From Macrothele yani (lineage: Eukaryota; Arthropoda; Arachnida; Araneae; Macrothelidae): 64,000 nt of DNA. Both the position numbers and the translations under genes were made by a program. The notes beneath the pieces were generated by a model. It was not told where the DNA came from. It did not search any database and saw only the letters and a program-made list of their open reading frames with translations. The stretch covers positions 195,491,232-195,555,231 of the forward strand of contig CM076990.1 in the NCBI GenBank assembly GCA_039090855.1. The letters are read 5' to 3'. Shown here one piece after another: positions 43,076 through 53,712 of this stretch; positions within the stretch are counted from its first letter, which is position 1, and every line of letters begins with the position of its first letter.

Positions 43076-43308
43076 GCCGCCCCGGTGGCGCAGTGGTCTA
43101 AGGCGTTGGCCTCTGATCATTCGTCCATAAGGGGTCCGGGTTCGAATCCCGGTCAGGCATGGATGTTGTGTTTGTCTTTCGGCACTGGCTCTCTCCCTTC
43201 CCTGGAACCAGTGACCCTAAATTAGGGACGGGCGACTGCTTATAGCCCATTTGAGTTGCTCACGGTGGTCGTTAAACCTCCAATACAAAAAAAAAAAAAA
43301 AAAAAAAA
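43076..43308 (+). repeat. SINE A copy (plus), youngest, with poly-A and 13-bp duplication
   Basis: The exact duplication AAAACGAATTTCA is at 43063-43075 and 43309-43321. The head GCCGCCCCGGTGGCGCAGTG contains an A-box-like TGGCGCAGTGG, the B box is GGTTCGAATCC, and the 3' end is a poly-A run. Target duplication plus a poly-A tail indicate LINE-mediated retroposition. This copy is the best model of the family. Confidence 0.95.
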
Positions 43309-43511
43309 AAAACGAATTTCAGTAGGGCGAGGGAGGCGGGTGCTGATTTTCGTGCTGTTTCTTTTTTCTCCACAACTTTTAGTGGACCAATAATACTACT
43401 TCTGGAAATATTGTTTTTACGTCTGGGAAATGTCGATAAAAAATAATACTCGTGTGATTTTATGAGTTGCAAAAATCTCCCAATTTTCAGATTTTGAAGG
43501 TTCGCATGTCT

Positions 43512-44239
43512 GCTTTCCTAATCATGATGTCCACGCTTCCGTGCATTGTGTTCACAGTTGATTGTTATTGAGTTATTCTGTGAGTACACCTCTATTTATT
43601 GTTTGTTGACCGCATCCCAGGACGTTAGATGTTAGTAGCTCTTAGAACTTCTGAGCTTCTTACGTTAGATTCGTTTGTCTTGGTGACATCGTGTTTATTT
43701 CCGGGGATTTTTTTTTCACAGCGTATGAATATTTATTACACTGACCATGAATATTCATAGAAAGCCAACGTATCTCAGAGTTTATGGTCAATGGAAGTCG
43801 CTGTACCTCGAGCTCGTAACGACACTCACTTTTATTGTTCCATTTCACTGGTTTTTGATATTCTTCTTCCACTCATGGCGGGTTGAGTTCCTCAAAGACT
43901 AATTTTCGCCATTTTTTCTGTCTGCTGTCTTTTTGTGTAGTTTTATTACAAACTTTAAGTGGGTGCTTTCTTTAATGTTGTCAATTCATTTCTTTCTTGG
44001 TCTTCATTTACTGGGCTGTCCTTCAATTCTACAAGTGAATAATATGTCTGGTAGTCTTTGTGTGTTCATTCTTGAAACATGTGCAAACCAGCTTAGTTGG
44101 GTTTTTTTAGTGCTGTAAGTACTGTTTCTTTAAAGTTAAGTTCTCTGACATTTTAATTTGTTTTTAGTTTTTTCTGTCCAGTTTGTTCTATTGATTTTCC
44201 TTAGGCATTTTTTTTTTTTTGATTGGAGTTTTTTTTTTT
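43512..44239. other. Unassigned sequence, possibly LINE-derived
   Basis: No reliable exon. It adjoins a LINE RT relic at 44480-44690 and may be its downstream part, but no motif supports this. Confidence 0.35.
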
Positions 44240-44438
44240 ATTGGAGGTTTAACGACCACCGTGAGCAAGTCAATGGGCTATAGGCAGTCGCCCGTCCCTA
44301 ATTTAGGGTCACTGGTTCCAGGGAAGGGAGAGAGCCAGTGCCGTAAGACAAACACAACATCCATGCCTCACCGGGATTCGAACAGGGACCCCTTTCGGAC
44401 GAATGATCAGAAACCACAGCCTAGACCACTGCGCCACC
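44240..44438 (-). repeat. SINE A copy (minus), head slightly truncated
   Basis: It reads attggaggtttaacgaccac, tccctaatttagggtcactg and cgggattcgaacagg, and ends ccactgcgccacca, lacking the last bases of the head. A long T tract precedes it. Confidence 0.9.
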
Positions 44439-44479
44439 ATTTTGTTTCAAAAGCATTGAGTTTATCCATTTTTTTTTTT

Positions 44480-44690
44480 TTTAAAGTTTCAGCGTTCTGA
44501 GCCATAGAGTATTGTTGGAATTATCATTGTTTTATATATCTTTAGTTTGAGTTATTTTCTTAATCTTTTATTGTTCCATATTTTTCTAGTCTGCCCATTG
44601 TTATCCATCCATAATTGATTCTGTGTTTTATAGTTACAAAAATAGTCAAGATCTTCAGGGATTTAATAGCTATACATAATTTAATATTTC
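44480..44690 (-). mobile_element. LINE RT C-terminal relic
   Basis: On the minus strand the frame reads KIYKTMIIPTILYGSERWNF, which matches the I-Y-K-x-x-I-x-P-x-x-LYG-x-E-x-W motif at the end of RTE-like reverse transcriptases. It is short and broken by stops upstream. Confidence 0.6.
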
Positions 44691-44982
44691 AGTTTGTGTG
44701 CAAATATTTTTAATTGCATATAAAGAACACTATGAGCTCGTCTGTTACCTCGTACAAACTTCTCCAACCGCCTTTGCCCTCGAACCTCGACCAGTCGTTT
44801 CTGCCTACAGGAAGACCATTGACTTCTTGTTTCGTTGTTTGTACACCACTCATTGTACACCTTCGAGACAGTTGTTCTTGCATAGCCGAGGTTTCTGAGA
44901 GGCCCACCCACAATCATGCCCTTTTAAGGCCACTTAAATTACGAGTCTTTCCCATTTTGCCGCTATCTAAGCTTCGTACATG
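44691..44982 (-). pseudogene. Tc1-like transposase N-terminal fragment
   Basis: Minus-strand residues NLGYARTTVSKVYNEWCTNN and RRLEKFVRGNRRAH correspond to the two helix-turn-helix domains of a Tc1 transposase. A composite hAT insertion at 44991 and a SINE B at 49146 lie directly upstream of it. The catalytic domain is not found. Confidence 0.7.
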
Positions 44983-45670
44983 TCTGAATCCAGAGGCGTA
45001 ACTAGGGCGGGGCGACTGCCCATGGCGCAGCTCGAGACAGGTCGCGAAAGTCATTGCACGCAATCTGATTAAAATCAAAATTGAAACTTTTGCACCAATT
45101 TCTGGAACAGAATTTACTTATAATTTCTATCGCCTATTGTGGTAGCTTGGCCGTTAAAATTCGCATTTCTTCCACGAAATGTGCAAGAGATTTGTAAGAC
45201 GATCACAACCAGAAATGACGGCGCGGTTGTTTTTTTACGTAACAAGATAAGTACGTCGTTCACATTTTCGAAGATTCTTTGGAGGCAATTCGATTATTAC
45301 TGCCACTAAAGCAAGCAGCATTCGGTCAATTTGATGTGGTACCAAAATTCGGAACTCCGGAGCAGTTGGGAATCTCACTGCTCTCTTCACATTTTATGTT
45401 TTATAGCCCTAAATGGTGTTCAGCGTCCAGTTCAGCTTCACTACCCAGAACATATGTTAGTAAGGGTAAGAGAAATGCACGAAATCCTTCTGAGGAGTGC
45501 GCGCGTTTGCACAACCGCCTATTTCCTAATTTTTTCCTGCGCAATTAATGAGGATTAAATGCCGTTCCCGTTTTGGAAAAAAATAACACCTAATTCTCTA
45601 ATACCCTATTTGTAGTATCATACCCAAATAAAAATATTTAAAAGCTAGATTGCTAAACTACAATTAAAAC

Positions 45671-45974
45671 GGGGCCGCAGATGGCCTAGTGGTCAACGTT
45701 CGTGACTGCCACGGAGAACCCCCAGATTCGATCCCAGGCAGGTACGAACGCTCGAACCACTTAATATCCGCCGTGTGTCGGATGGGCACGTTAAGCAGTC
45801 GATCCCCGGGTAGTGGCCCCCCGGTGAAGGGCGTCTTCCTCCCCCTTTCTACTTCGCTTCCGTGTCACTTTCCTATCGGGCACTCTAGCCCAAATCTTCT
45901 AACTTCCTATTTCTAAGGGTTGTTTAAGACCTGGGGTCAGACACTCCCTTCCTAAAATCCTCTACGTATGATCT
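45671..45974 (+). repeat. SINE B copy (plus)
   Basis: The head ggggccgcagatggcctagt has an A-box-like motif, and gattcgatcccaggc is the B box. The body contains cgtgtgtcggatgggcacgt, ctttctacttcgcttccgtg and ggggtcagacactcccttcc, ending with ctctacgtatgatct. Confidence 0.92.
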
Positions 45975-46356
45975 ACAGTTAAAATAGCAATAACTTCGCA
46001 GAAGCCTTCCTCTGGTCCACCGAAAAAGTAGCCCGTTCTCAAAATCTATTGCACAACCGTTAGTGAGTATATTAGTTATCAACTACAAGAGAATATGATG
46101 CAAAAAGAAAGTTATAATTCAGTGTGAAGCGAAATGTCAAAAGCAACTCCCGATGGCTAGCGTTTATTTTATTTTATTATTTTTTTTTTTTTGAAAAAAA
46201 ACTTGTAATTGCGTACTCGTGTGGGTGCCATTTGGGTTGGTGCCAACGAGCAGTGGAGACCGGCCCCCACCACAGCGGAATGGAAACACCCACAGGTGTT
46301 GTGGGTATTGCGTCACAGAGTTACTACAAATAGCTAGCACATGTGTGAAGAACAAG

Positions 46357-46511
46357 TGATAAATAAGGGCGTCTTCCTCCCCCTTTCTACCTCGCTTCCG
46401 TATCACTTTCTTATCGGACACTCTAGTTCAAATCTCCTAGCTACCTATTGCTAAGGGTTATTTAAGACCTACGGTGAGACGCTCCCTTCCTAAACTCCTC
46501 TACATATGATC
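46357..46511 (+). repeat. 5'-truncated SINE B with 11-bp duplication
   Basis: It starts inside the family body (tgataaataagggcgtcttc) and ends tctacatatgatc. TGAAGAACAAG flanks it at 46346-46356 and 46512-46522. A 5' truncation with a target duplication shows target-primed reverse transcription. Confidence 0.9.
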
Positions 46512-46530
46512 TGAAGAACAAGGTTCAGGC

Positions 46531-47590
46531 GTGGTTTGTTTGGACGTAACGTGGCTTGCAAAGGAAACACGCAGACGCCGGATTCGAGAATCATCTTCCT
46601 GTATGAATTTAAACTGGGTCATTCTGCAGGAATTGCCACTCGAAACGTTAACAAAGTGTTTGGGGAGAGTACAGCCAACAAAGGAACTAATTCGGCGATG
46701 GATTGTGAAGTTTCGAAGCGGACATACGGACCTGCAAAACCAGGCACGTGGCTACCGACCTGTTGATGTTTCTGACGATGTTTTGTTACTCGTGGTTGAA
46801 GCAAACCCCTCGAAAAACTTGTCGTGAGATAGCGGCAGAGGTAGGTGTCCACTACACGATAGTTGCGCAGCGTCTGGCTACGCTTGGTAAGGTCAAAAAG
46901 CTGGACATGTGCCTGCCGCATGAGTTGACAACTGCCAACAAGACTAGGCGTTTGGATGTCTGCACGTCGCTGCTTGCCAGGAATAAACAGAAACCTTTAC
47001 TGCATCGAATCGTCACCTGCGACGAGAAGTGGGTCCTTTATAATAATCCGAAACGATTTCTACAATGGTTAAGCAAGGCACATCCTGCTGGACGGCATCC
47101 TAAGCCACCCCTACACACCAAGAAGATGATGCTCCTTGTCTGGTGGTCCACAGCCGGGATAATTCATCGGAGTTTCTTGGCAAGAGGACAAACCATCACT
47201 GTATAATGTTATTGTGCTGAATTACACCAGATGCACCGGAAATTGCTGCAGAAACAACCGGCTGTGGTCAACAGACATGGTGTTCTTCTGCTCCAGGACA
47301 ACGCTCGCTCTCATGTCGCACAACGAACGATGCTGACACTAAGTGCCTTGGGCTATGCAGCACCGCCTCATCCTGCCTATTACCCGGACTTGTCTCCGAG
47401 GGACTATCATCTGTTTCGTCGCCTAGATCACTTCCTGTCCGGGAAACAGTTAACGACAGACAACGAGGTTCAACGTGCAGTTGTTGACTTTTTGGGTCCC
47501 AGCCACAAGACTTTTTCGTTCCGGGATCATGGTCTTACCGGACAGATGGCAACTATGCGTCGATGCCAAGGGGGATTACTTTGCCCAGGT
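46531..47590 (+). pseudogene. Mariner transposase (Mos1/SETMAR-like), frameshifted
   Basis: The N-terminal helices read FLYEFKLGHSAGIATRNVNK (frame 1) and IRRWIVKFRSGHTDLQNQAR (frame 2). The next frame runs from REIAAEVGVHYTIVAQRLAT through GKVKKLDMCLPHELT (the conserved WVPHEL region, Trp lost) to RIVTCDEKWVLYNN (first Asp) and KMMLLVWWSTAG, stopping after RGQTITV. The last frame gives MHRKLLQKQPAVV, LLLQDNARSHVAQ (second Asp) and YYPDLSPRDYHLFRRLDHFL (third Asp; usually YSPDLSPTDYH). At least three frameshifts make it inactive. It sits inside a non-autonomous hAT. Confidence 0.92.
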
Positions 47591-47679
47591 AAGTTGTCCT
47601 ACTTTTCAGTTCTCACCGTCCACGTGTGCTGGTCCTTTGCCGGACATTTCATTTGCACCTACCCAATAAATAATGCAAG

Positions 47680-48970
47680 CATGGGCGCCGACAAGGGGGG
47701 GTCACAGGGGTCACTCGACCTCCCCTGTAGAATTATTTTCCCCATTATTTTATTTTATTTATTGCTTTTTTTTTACACTCATAGAACTGGACCACAGGGA
47801 AAGATGGAGTTTGGGGCGTTTAATTTAATATCCCAATTTTATTGGAAATTTGGAACTGGAAAACGATAACGTTAAAGCGGAAAACCTAGCAAACTGTAAG
47901 GTAGTACGCCCAAACAAGTTCCGCTCAGGGTGGTGTGTACTGAACTTAAAAGGCTTGGCGTGGCCCTGCTCGACACTGTTCATTATTTTGAAAACAGTTA
48001 CCAATGTACATGATAATACATGACTATTACTAACATACACTTATAATGAATATGCTTCTACTAAGCTAAATTATAATGAATATAATGCTTTCACTAATAT
48101 TATAATGAATATCACGCTTCTTCTAAGCTAATGCTTCTTCTAATGCTTGTTCAAATGGTTGTTGTTTGTTAATTATATCATGAATAAACTTTCCTGCTAG
48201 TAGTGTAGTAATAATAATGAACAAGCTTTTAACTGCTAGTAATGTTGTAGTAGTAATTAAGATGAATAAAGTCTTATGCTGGTTGTTAATAATAATCAAC
48301 TAATGAAATAAACCTAACAGCCAGACAGAGATCTGACAAAACTATGAACTGAGAAAGACGTACTTACGAAAACAATCTTTTATTTAGTAAACTTCTGGCT
48401 CTCACATAAACGAAGATCTCTTTACACACGAAACAAAGCTCTCACGCACATAACAAAAAGCTCTCCTCCACATAAACAAACGCTCTCACTACGCACATCA
48501 CAAAAAGCTCTCTCTACGCACAACAACAAAAAGCTCTCTTTCACATAAACAAACGCTCTCAATGTACAACAACACCTCTCCCTACGTATCGTTGAACGCG
48601 CCTATTTATACTGGCTACCACCACGTCATGACTTACACTCATTGCCAGATCTCATTCAGCGGGTGAAATAACATCTCGTTCAGTAAGAAGATAATTTACA
48701 TAGGAAAACAAAATAACCAGAGATAGTAAAAATCAAAAGGAAAGTGAATCGAGAGTATACGTTACACAATTTCTGCAAGAGCAGCATCAATTAATAATAA
48801 TGATAATAATAATAGTAGTAGTGGTAGTAGTGTTCTAGTGTAGTAAGTAAGTAGTAGTAATAGTATTAATCTTTCATTTTCCCGAGTTACTGTTTTTGAC
48901 ATAATAGCCAAACCTTAATTACGAGTAATGACAATTGACCCCCTTGAAAAATTTCCTGCAGGCGCCCATG
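47680..48970. mobile_element. Unclassified non-autonomous element with GGCGCC ends
   Basis: It starts CATGGGCGCCGAC and ends GGCGCCCATG, and a ggggggtca block occurs just inside each end. The flanks do not match, so I see no target duplication. The interior holds a run of loosely repeated aaaagctctc/cacataaacaaacgctctc units (about 48395-48580) and TAA/TAG trinucleotide tracts (48788-48870). The ends resemble the small hAT at 34904. Confidence 0.6.
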
Positions 48971-49145
48971 AGACCTGTACGTAATCAAAACATTAGACCA
49001 CTTTTACTATCCTAAAAAGCTCATACATGAAGCAGGAATATAATGTAAAGCTTTTTTGCCTGAACGACTTCGGTGGAGAGAGGACGCAATATTTTGTGGT
49101 TTGTCCCGGGCGCAGAAATGTTTAGTTACGCCTCTGTCTGAATCC

Positions 49146-49443
49146 AGATCAGATGTAGAGGATTTTAGGAACAGAGTGTCTAACCCCAGGTCTTAAACAA
49201 AACTCAGAAATGGGAAGCTAGGAAATTTAGGCTATAGTGCCCGATAGGAAAGTGGAATGGAGGCCAGGAGGAGGAAGACGCCCTTATTTATTACAGGGGG
49301 GAGGGGGTACCTGGATTCCGACGGCTTAACATGCCCATCTGACGCACGGAAGATATTTAGTGGTTCGAGCTTTCGTACCTTTCCCGGAATCGAACCTGAG
49401 GTTCCTTCGTGGTAGTCACGAACGTTGACCACTAGCGGCCCTG
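49146..49443 (-). repeat. SINE B copy (minus) next to the hAT end
   Basis: It runs from gatcagatgtagaggatttt to ccactagcggcc. TCTGAATCC occurs on both its sides, and once more at the left of the hAT, so the SINE and the hAT used adjoining positions of one original site. Confidence 0.88.
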
Positions 49444-49689
49444 TGTCTGAATCCTAAACACACAGTATTTATCATTTTCTTGTAGGACTTCCGTCCACAG
49501 TGAGTAGAGTTTAGGTCCCAGCCACCTACAGCAAGAGATCGCCTTTTGGGCAGGACACAGAAGGAATGAGAGTAAGTCTAGCGACTTTTACGGAACAGTT
49601 TGTAGTGAGATTAGAGTACAGTAGATGGCGCCACCGTACAAGTACGATGTTGCAACACAGAGGGGTGAGAGAATTTCAGGGGGGGGGGG

Positions 49690-49885
49690 GCATAGGAAAG
49701 GATACCCATTTAACCAGTGGGTCCAGCCTGCTGGGGGCCGTCACTTAACATGCTCGTCCGATGCACGGCGGATATTCAGCGATTGTTAGTAAATCACACC
49801 ATCTCTGAAAGATCAGCCCAGGTTCGAACTTGAGGACCTTGAATCGATAGTCTGACTCGCTAACCACTAAGCCATCCGCGGCTCT
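49690..49885 (-). repeat. Diverged SINE B-like copy (minus)
   Basis: Blocks cgtccgatgcacggcggata, aggttcgaacttgagga and taaccactaagccatccgcg match the SINE B head and body but with insertions. A G run (49680-49690) marks its end. Confidence 0.7.
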
Positions 49886-50606
49886 ACTGTCTGGATCCTT
49901 TGCAATAAGCTGTTTATAAAGCCACCTGAAGGTCATAGTTGAGCACTTAAGTCAGGATGGCACGTGTCTGATTGCCATTGGGTATTTGCTGCTTCAGTGT
50001 ATGTAAGACGATTTGCTTATTGCTCTTGAGACAAGTGGACAATTTGGTGGTGATGCCCCTATCAATAAAACTAATTTTCGTTGATCAGGAAAGGGTCGAC
50101 GGCAGTAGTTCGGAACTGGGGTGGTCCCTGCTTTGAACTGCTTGGCAAAATTTTGCCGAAAATTTTCGAGCATTTATAGATTTTACTCAATGCTGATGCT
50201 GTTATCCCCCTTAAAAGAAAAAAAAAGTTTTCAGGTACTTAGTGTACTTAATATTTATTCAGTGTATGTAATACTGGGAATCATATAGATACGAACCTCC
50301 GTGATTTTAAACAAGTTACTATTTCTTCGCAATTTTAGTTTACGACGTCATTTGTTTAATTATTTTTAATATTTGTTGTCTTAAAGCTGTTTATGAATTT
50401 TAGTTTGTAATCTCTGACAAAAAGAATCTCTCTTTCTGTCATCTTTTTCAACTGGTGCCTTTCAACTACTCTGCTAGACATTCGCTCAGAGCACTTCCTC
50501 CATTTCACAAAACAGAACAATAATTTTAACCAAAATGTATCTTATACATATAACAAATTTTTTGTGAATTCGAATACGTTATCTAAGGTCCTTAAAATCT
50601 TAGATT
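49886..50606. other. Unassigned sequence
   Basis: No gene or clear repeat was recognised. Confidence 0.5.
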
Positions 50607-51010
50607 GTTGAACTCTCCATGTGTTCTAACTTCTTAAATATGTTGGGGGCTCAAAATATTTAAGCAGGGCAGTGGATCGCCTAGTGGTCAACGTTCATGA
50701 TGCCACGGAGAAATCTCAGGTTCGATCCCTGGCAGGTACGAACCCTCGAACCAATAAATGTGCATCGGATGAGCACGCTAAGCAGTCGGACCCCGGGTAC
50801 TGGCCCCCCGGTAATAAATAAGGGCGTCCCCCTCCCCCTTTCTACCTCGCTTCCGTTTCACTTTCGTATTGGGCACTCTATCCCAAATCTCCTAGCTTCC
50901 TATTTCTAAGAGTTGTTGAAGACCTGGGGTCAGACATTCCCTTCCTAAAATCCTCTACATCTGACCTGATCTGAATATTTAAGCAGTTAGAACACATGGA
51001 GAGTGCAACT
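50607..51010. mobile_element. Hairpin miniature element split by a SINE B
   Basis: gttgaactctccatgtgttc to tcttaaatat on the left is complementary to atatttaagcagttagaaca to gagagtgcaac on the right (arms of about 36 bp). Without the SINE the two arms form one 85-bp hairpin. Confidence 0.8.
50668..50973 (+). repeat. SINE B copy (plus) with 13-bp duplication
   Basis: AATATTTAAGCAG flanks it at 50655-50667 and 50974-50986. The head is ggcagtggatcgcctagtgg, the B box aggttcgatccctgg, and the end ctacatctgacctgatctg. Confidence 0.93.
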
Positions 51011-51036
51011 AAGGGGGCGGGGCTCAAAGAAAAGTT

Positions 51037-51100
51037 GGGTGGACCAAAGTCCACCCGACTGCCCTCTCCTGATTAGCTTCGCACCTAATCAGGAGAGGGC
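51037..51100. repeat. Two perfect hairpins in a row
   Basis: GGGTGGAC-caaa-GTCCACCC (51037-51056) is followed after 4 bases by a perfect 16-bp stem GCCCTCTCCTGATTAG with its complement and an 8-base loop (51061-51100). No T run follows. They precede a SINE A-like body. Confidence 0.9.
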
Positions 51101-51250
51101 ATCAGAGTTGGGGCCCGGGTTCGAGTCCTGAACAGGCATGACTGGTGTATTTTCACCGTAACTCTTGTTTTGACTCTTCTCTGGTATAAGTGGCCCTAAA
51201 TTAAGAACGGGCGAATCCACGTATAGCCTTCTGTGCTTACGGATTTCAAT
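51101..51250 (+). repeat. SINE A-related body
   Basis: cgggttcgagtcctgaacag (B box), ggcatgactggtgtatttt, gtggccctaaattaagaacg and ggcgaatccacgtatagcc match the SINE A body at low identity. The tRNA-like 5' half is replaced by the hairpins at 51037-51100. Confidence 0.6.
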
Positions 51251-51455
51251 CTGAAAATGTGAAAATTTCTGGATACGTACATACTCCTTACGTAGAGGCG
51301 TTCGACAGTATACCTAATCATCCAATAACATTATCCCGCCGTAGTCTTAGGAATAATGAGTGCGCAAAGACTTGAACTTTGAGTATTCCGTAATCATTTG
51401 GTAAAGTGAGAATTTAGAACCCTTGCTAATGTCACAAAATTGGCAAGGATTTATA

Positions 51456-52715
51456 CACATTCGAGTCATATTATTGTGACCACCTCCTACTTTTGAGGTC
51501 AACAGCGCATAGCCAATGAAAGAAGGTACGTGTCGTGAGCTGGCTTTAGAGGGTGTATAAATTGTGCTGTATGTATTCTGAAAACAGATCACTTGTTGCT
51601 TTGGCCGCGGGTGGCCGAGTGGGCAACGTTCGTGACTGCCAGGTTCGATCCACTAAATACGTTCGTGACTCAGGTTCGATCCACTAAATACCCGCCGTGC
51701 GTCGGATGGGCACGTTAATCCGTCGGACCCCTGGTACTGGCCCCCCGGTAATAAATAAGGGCGTCTTCGTCTCCCTTTCTACTTCGCTTCCGTATCACTT
51801 TCCTATCGGGCGCTCTAGCCCATATCTCCTAGTTTCCTATTTCTAAGGGTTGTTTAAGACTTTGGGTCAGACACTCCCTTCCTAACATCCTCTTCGTATG
51901 ATCATGATCACTTGTTGCTGTCATGGATAAAAGGAGTGATTTTTCAGATTTGCAGAAAAGGATGATTATCGGCTTTCGGGCCAAGGGTGGCAGTATTTCT
52001 GAAACAGCACAGTTTGTGAACTGCTCGGGTGCTGCTGTGGTTAAAGTGTATCGTGATTGGAGAAATGGTACCATTGCGAATAAGCGACGTGTAAACTGCG
52101 GAGCACCACGTGCTATTGTTGTGAGAAGTGAACGCCGGCTTCGAAGGTGCGCGAGGGCCGATCGACACGCTACAGTGGATATCACAATAGCACGCTGTTT
52201 GGCGGCAGTGAATTGAACAAGGCACGCAGAAGCGACAGGAAGGGTCTGGGAGACCTAGACGAACCACGAAGAGAGGGTGTAATTGCCTGCGATGCCAGAT
52301 CACCTTTGGTGTTCATTACAAGCACTTTGACAGGCCAACGTTACGTTAATGAGGTCATACAACCAGTGGCCCTACCTTTTCTGAACGCTCACTCTGGTGC
52401 GATTTTCCAACAGGACGACGCTCTTCCTCATACTGCTGCTGTCTCGAGAGCTTGCCTTCAAGGCACTGATACTCTTCCATGGCCAGTCGCATCGCCAGAC
52501 CTATCTCCGATTGAAAATGTGTGGAAAGCTATTTGACGCGCTATTCACACTCCACCCCTACCGCACAATCTGCAGGAACTGCGTGAGAAGATTCAAGCTG
52601 CATGGGATGGTTTAACGCAGAACACCATTAGGAACCTATAAAACTCCATGCCTAGACGTCTGGCATGCTTTGTGAGCAAACATGGCCTCCCGGCGCCATA
52701 CTGAGAGACACTACT
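51456..52715 (+). mobile_element. Tc1-like transposon, family 5 left half joined to another Tc1 family
   Basis: The left terminus CACATTCGAGTCATATTATT follows a TA and matches family 5 (32215-33429). A SINE B (51601-51905) lies between the terminus and the start codon. The right part encodes a different Tc1 type, and no matching right terminus is visible before the SINE A at 52743. The element is therefore a chimera made by deletion or recombination between two Tc1 elements. Confidence 0.75.
51601..51905 (+). repeat. SINE B copy (plus) with 14-bp duplication in a Tc1 leader
   Basis: GATCACTTGTTGCT flanks it at 51587-51600 and 51906-51919. The head tggccgcgggtggccgagtg is the best-preserved of the family. 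A 33-bp internal piece (cgttcgtgactgccaggttc with ccactaaatac) is repeated at 51628-51690. Confidence 0.93.
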
Positions 52716-52720
52716 TATTG
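51923..52720 (+). pseudogene. Chimeric Tc1-like transposase
   Basis: The N-terminal part reads MDKRSDFSDLQKRMIIGFRA and then KGGSISETAQFVNCSGAAVV, the first helix-turn-helix of family 5. It stops after IARCLAAVN (52216). From about 52290 another frame gives DARSPLVFITSTLTGQRYVN, SGAIFQQDDALPHTAAVSRA and SPDLSPIENVWKAI, the catalytic end of the type seen at 53058-53710. The first catalytic Asp region (WSDES) is missing at the join. Not functional. Confidence 0.82.
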
Positions 52721-52742
52721 GCGTATAGCTCAATAAATATTG

Positions 52743-52943
52743 GCTGCCCCGATGGCGCAGTGGTCTAAGCGATGGCCTCTGATCATTCGTCCGAGACGGG
52801 TTCGAATCCCGGTGAGACATGGATGTTGTGTTTGTCTTACGGCACTGGCTCTCTCCCTTGCCTGGAACCAGTGACCCTAAATTAGGGACGTGCGACTTCT
52901 TATAGCCCATTGAGTTGCTCACGGTGGTTGTTCAACCAACAAC
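52743..52943 (+). repeat. SINE A copy (plus) with 11-bp duplication
   Basis: AATAAATATTG is at 52732-52742 and 52944-52954. The head is gctgccccgatggcgcagtg, the B box gggttcgaatcccgg, and the tail ttgttcaaccaacaac. Confidence 0.93.
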
Positions 52944-53057
52944 AATAAATATTGCCCATATCAGTCGCAATGTTTAATCATTTATTGTTCCTGGTAACCT
53001 TTATTTCCCTACCAATCCGACACGTCCTCCCAGGTGCAACTTTTTTTTTTTTTTTTT

Positions 53058-53712
53058 TTTTGACGCTGAGTGTATATACTCATTGTCACAAAAATCCGCG
53101 CACCAAGAAGGAGACGTCGAATTGAAATTAGATTTTAGTGGTGAGATGGTACATACCAAAGACAGAAGTGATTACAATAGCACATCAGGGACGATTTCCC
53201 GCGGACATACGGTACACGTTCCTGTCAGCGTTAGTACCGCGTCGGACCACCTCGTTCTCGGATACATGCGGTGATACGGTCCGGCATGGAGTCAAAGAGA
53301 CGCCGTATGTTATCCTGGAACAGATTGGCCCACACTTTATGCAACTGACGCTCTAAATCACGAACACTGGGACATGGAGAAAGCTGGCGTCCCATCCGGT
53401 CCCACACGTGCTCGATGGGCGAGAGATCAGGCGATCTGGCAGGCCACGGGAACGTAGAAGCATGACGTATAAGCAGTCCTGGTAAACCCGAGCCGTGTGC
53501 AGACGGGCATTATCTTGTTGAAAAATGGCTCCCCCGCTAGGAAAGGCAGCAAATGGGGCCACAGGATCTTTTGTAGGTAGCGCTGGGCTGTCAACATCCC
53601 TTGTATCATACGCGATGGCTCCCCAGACCATCACACCTGCAGTTCGGGACGTGTGCCGCTGTACAATGAGGTTGGGATTGTAGCACTCCCCTGCGGTCCT
53701 CCACACTCTGAC
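53058..53712 (-). pseudogene. Tc1-like transposon end with catalytic fragment
   Basis: A poly-T run (53041-53062) leads into a left end with the short inverted element gtgtatatactca. The minus strand encodes VMVWGAIAYDTRDVD, then GGAIFQQDNARLHTARVYQD (second catalytic Asp) and, in another frame, LTAQRYLQKILWPHLLPFLA. The N-terminal half is absent beyond 53712, and frames switch at least three times. It is the type that supplied the right half of the chimera at 51923-52720. Confidence 0.8.

Larger units (their letters stand above)
42178..43511. mobile_element. Non-autonomous DNA transposon R1, copy 2, with nested SINEs
   Basis: It starts AGACGTGCCAACTCTCCGGA, ends GCATGTCT, and matches copy 1 (1630-2572) outside its insertions. 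Two complete SINE A elements have inserted (42735-42940 and 43076-43308). Removing them leaves about 0.9 kb, the size of copy 1. The ancestral SINE head fragment is at 42377-42420 in both copies. No protein is encoded. Confidence 0.8.
44991..49136. mobile_element. Non-autonomous hAT element, GGCGTAACTAG family, copy 2 (composite)
   Basis: CAGAGGCGTAACTAGGGCGG starts and TAGTTACGCCTCTG ends the element. The perfect 8-bp duplication TCTGAATC is at 44983-44990 and 49137-49144. The interior carries a SINE B (45671-45974), a truncated SINE B (46357-46511), a mariner (46531-47590) and another 1.3-kb repeat (47680-48970). Without these it would be about 1.2 kb. Confidence 0.9.

Noticed and set aside
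43076..43150. tRNA gene at the SINE A head
   Set aside because: A and B boxes are present, but the sequence recurs many times with a common non-tRNA body and a poly-A tail.
45689..45916. Conserved small protein with LPLSTSLPCHF
   Set aside because: It is the translation of SINE B and recurs with each copy.
47680..48970. Confident hAT assignment for this 1.3-kb repeat
   Set aside because: Ends are inverted, but the 8-bp flanks do not match, so it is listed as unclassified.
53138..53356. Plus-strand ORF opposite the Tc1 fragment
   Set aside because: Shadow of the minus-strand transposase.
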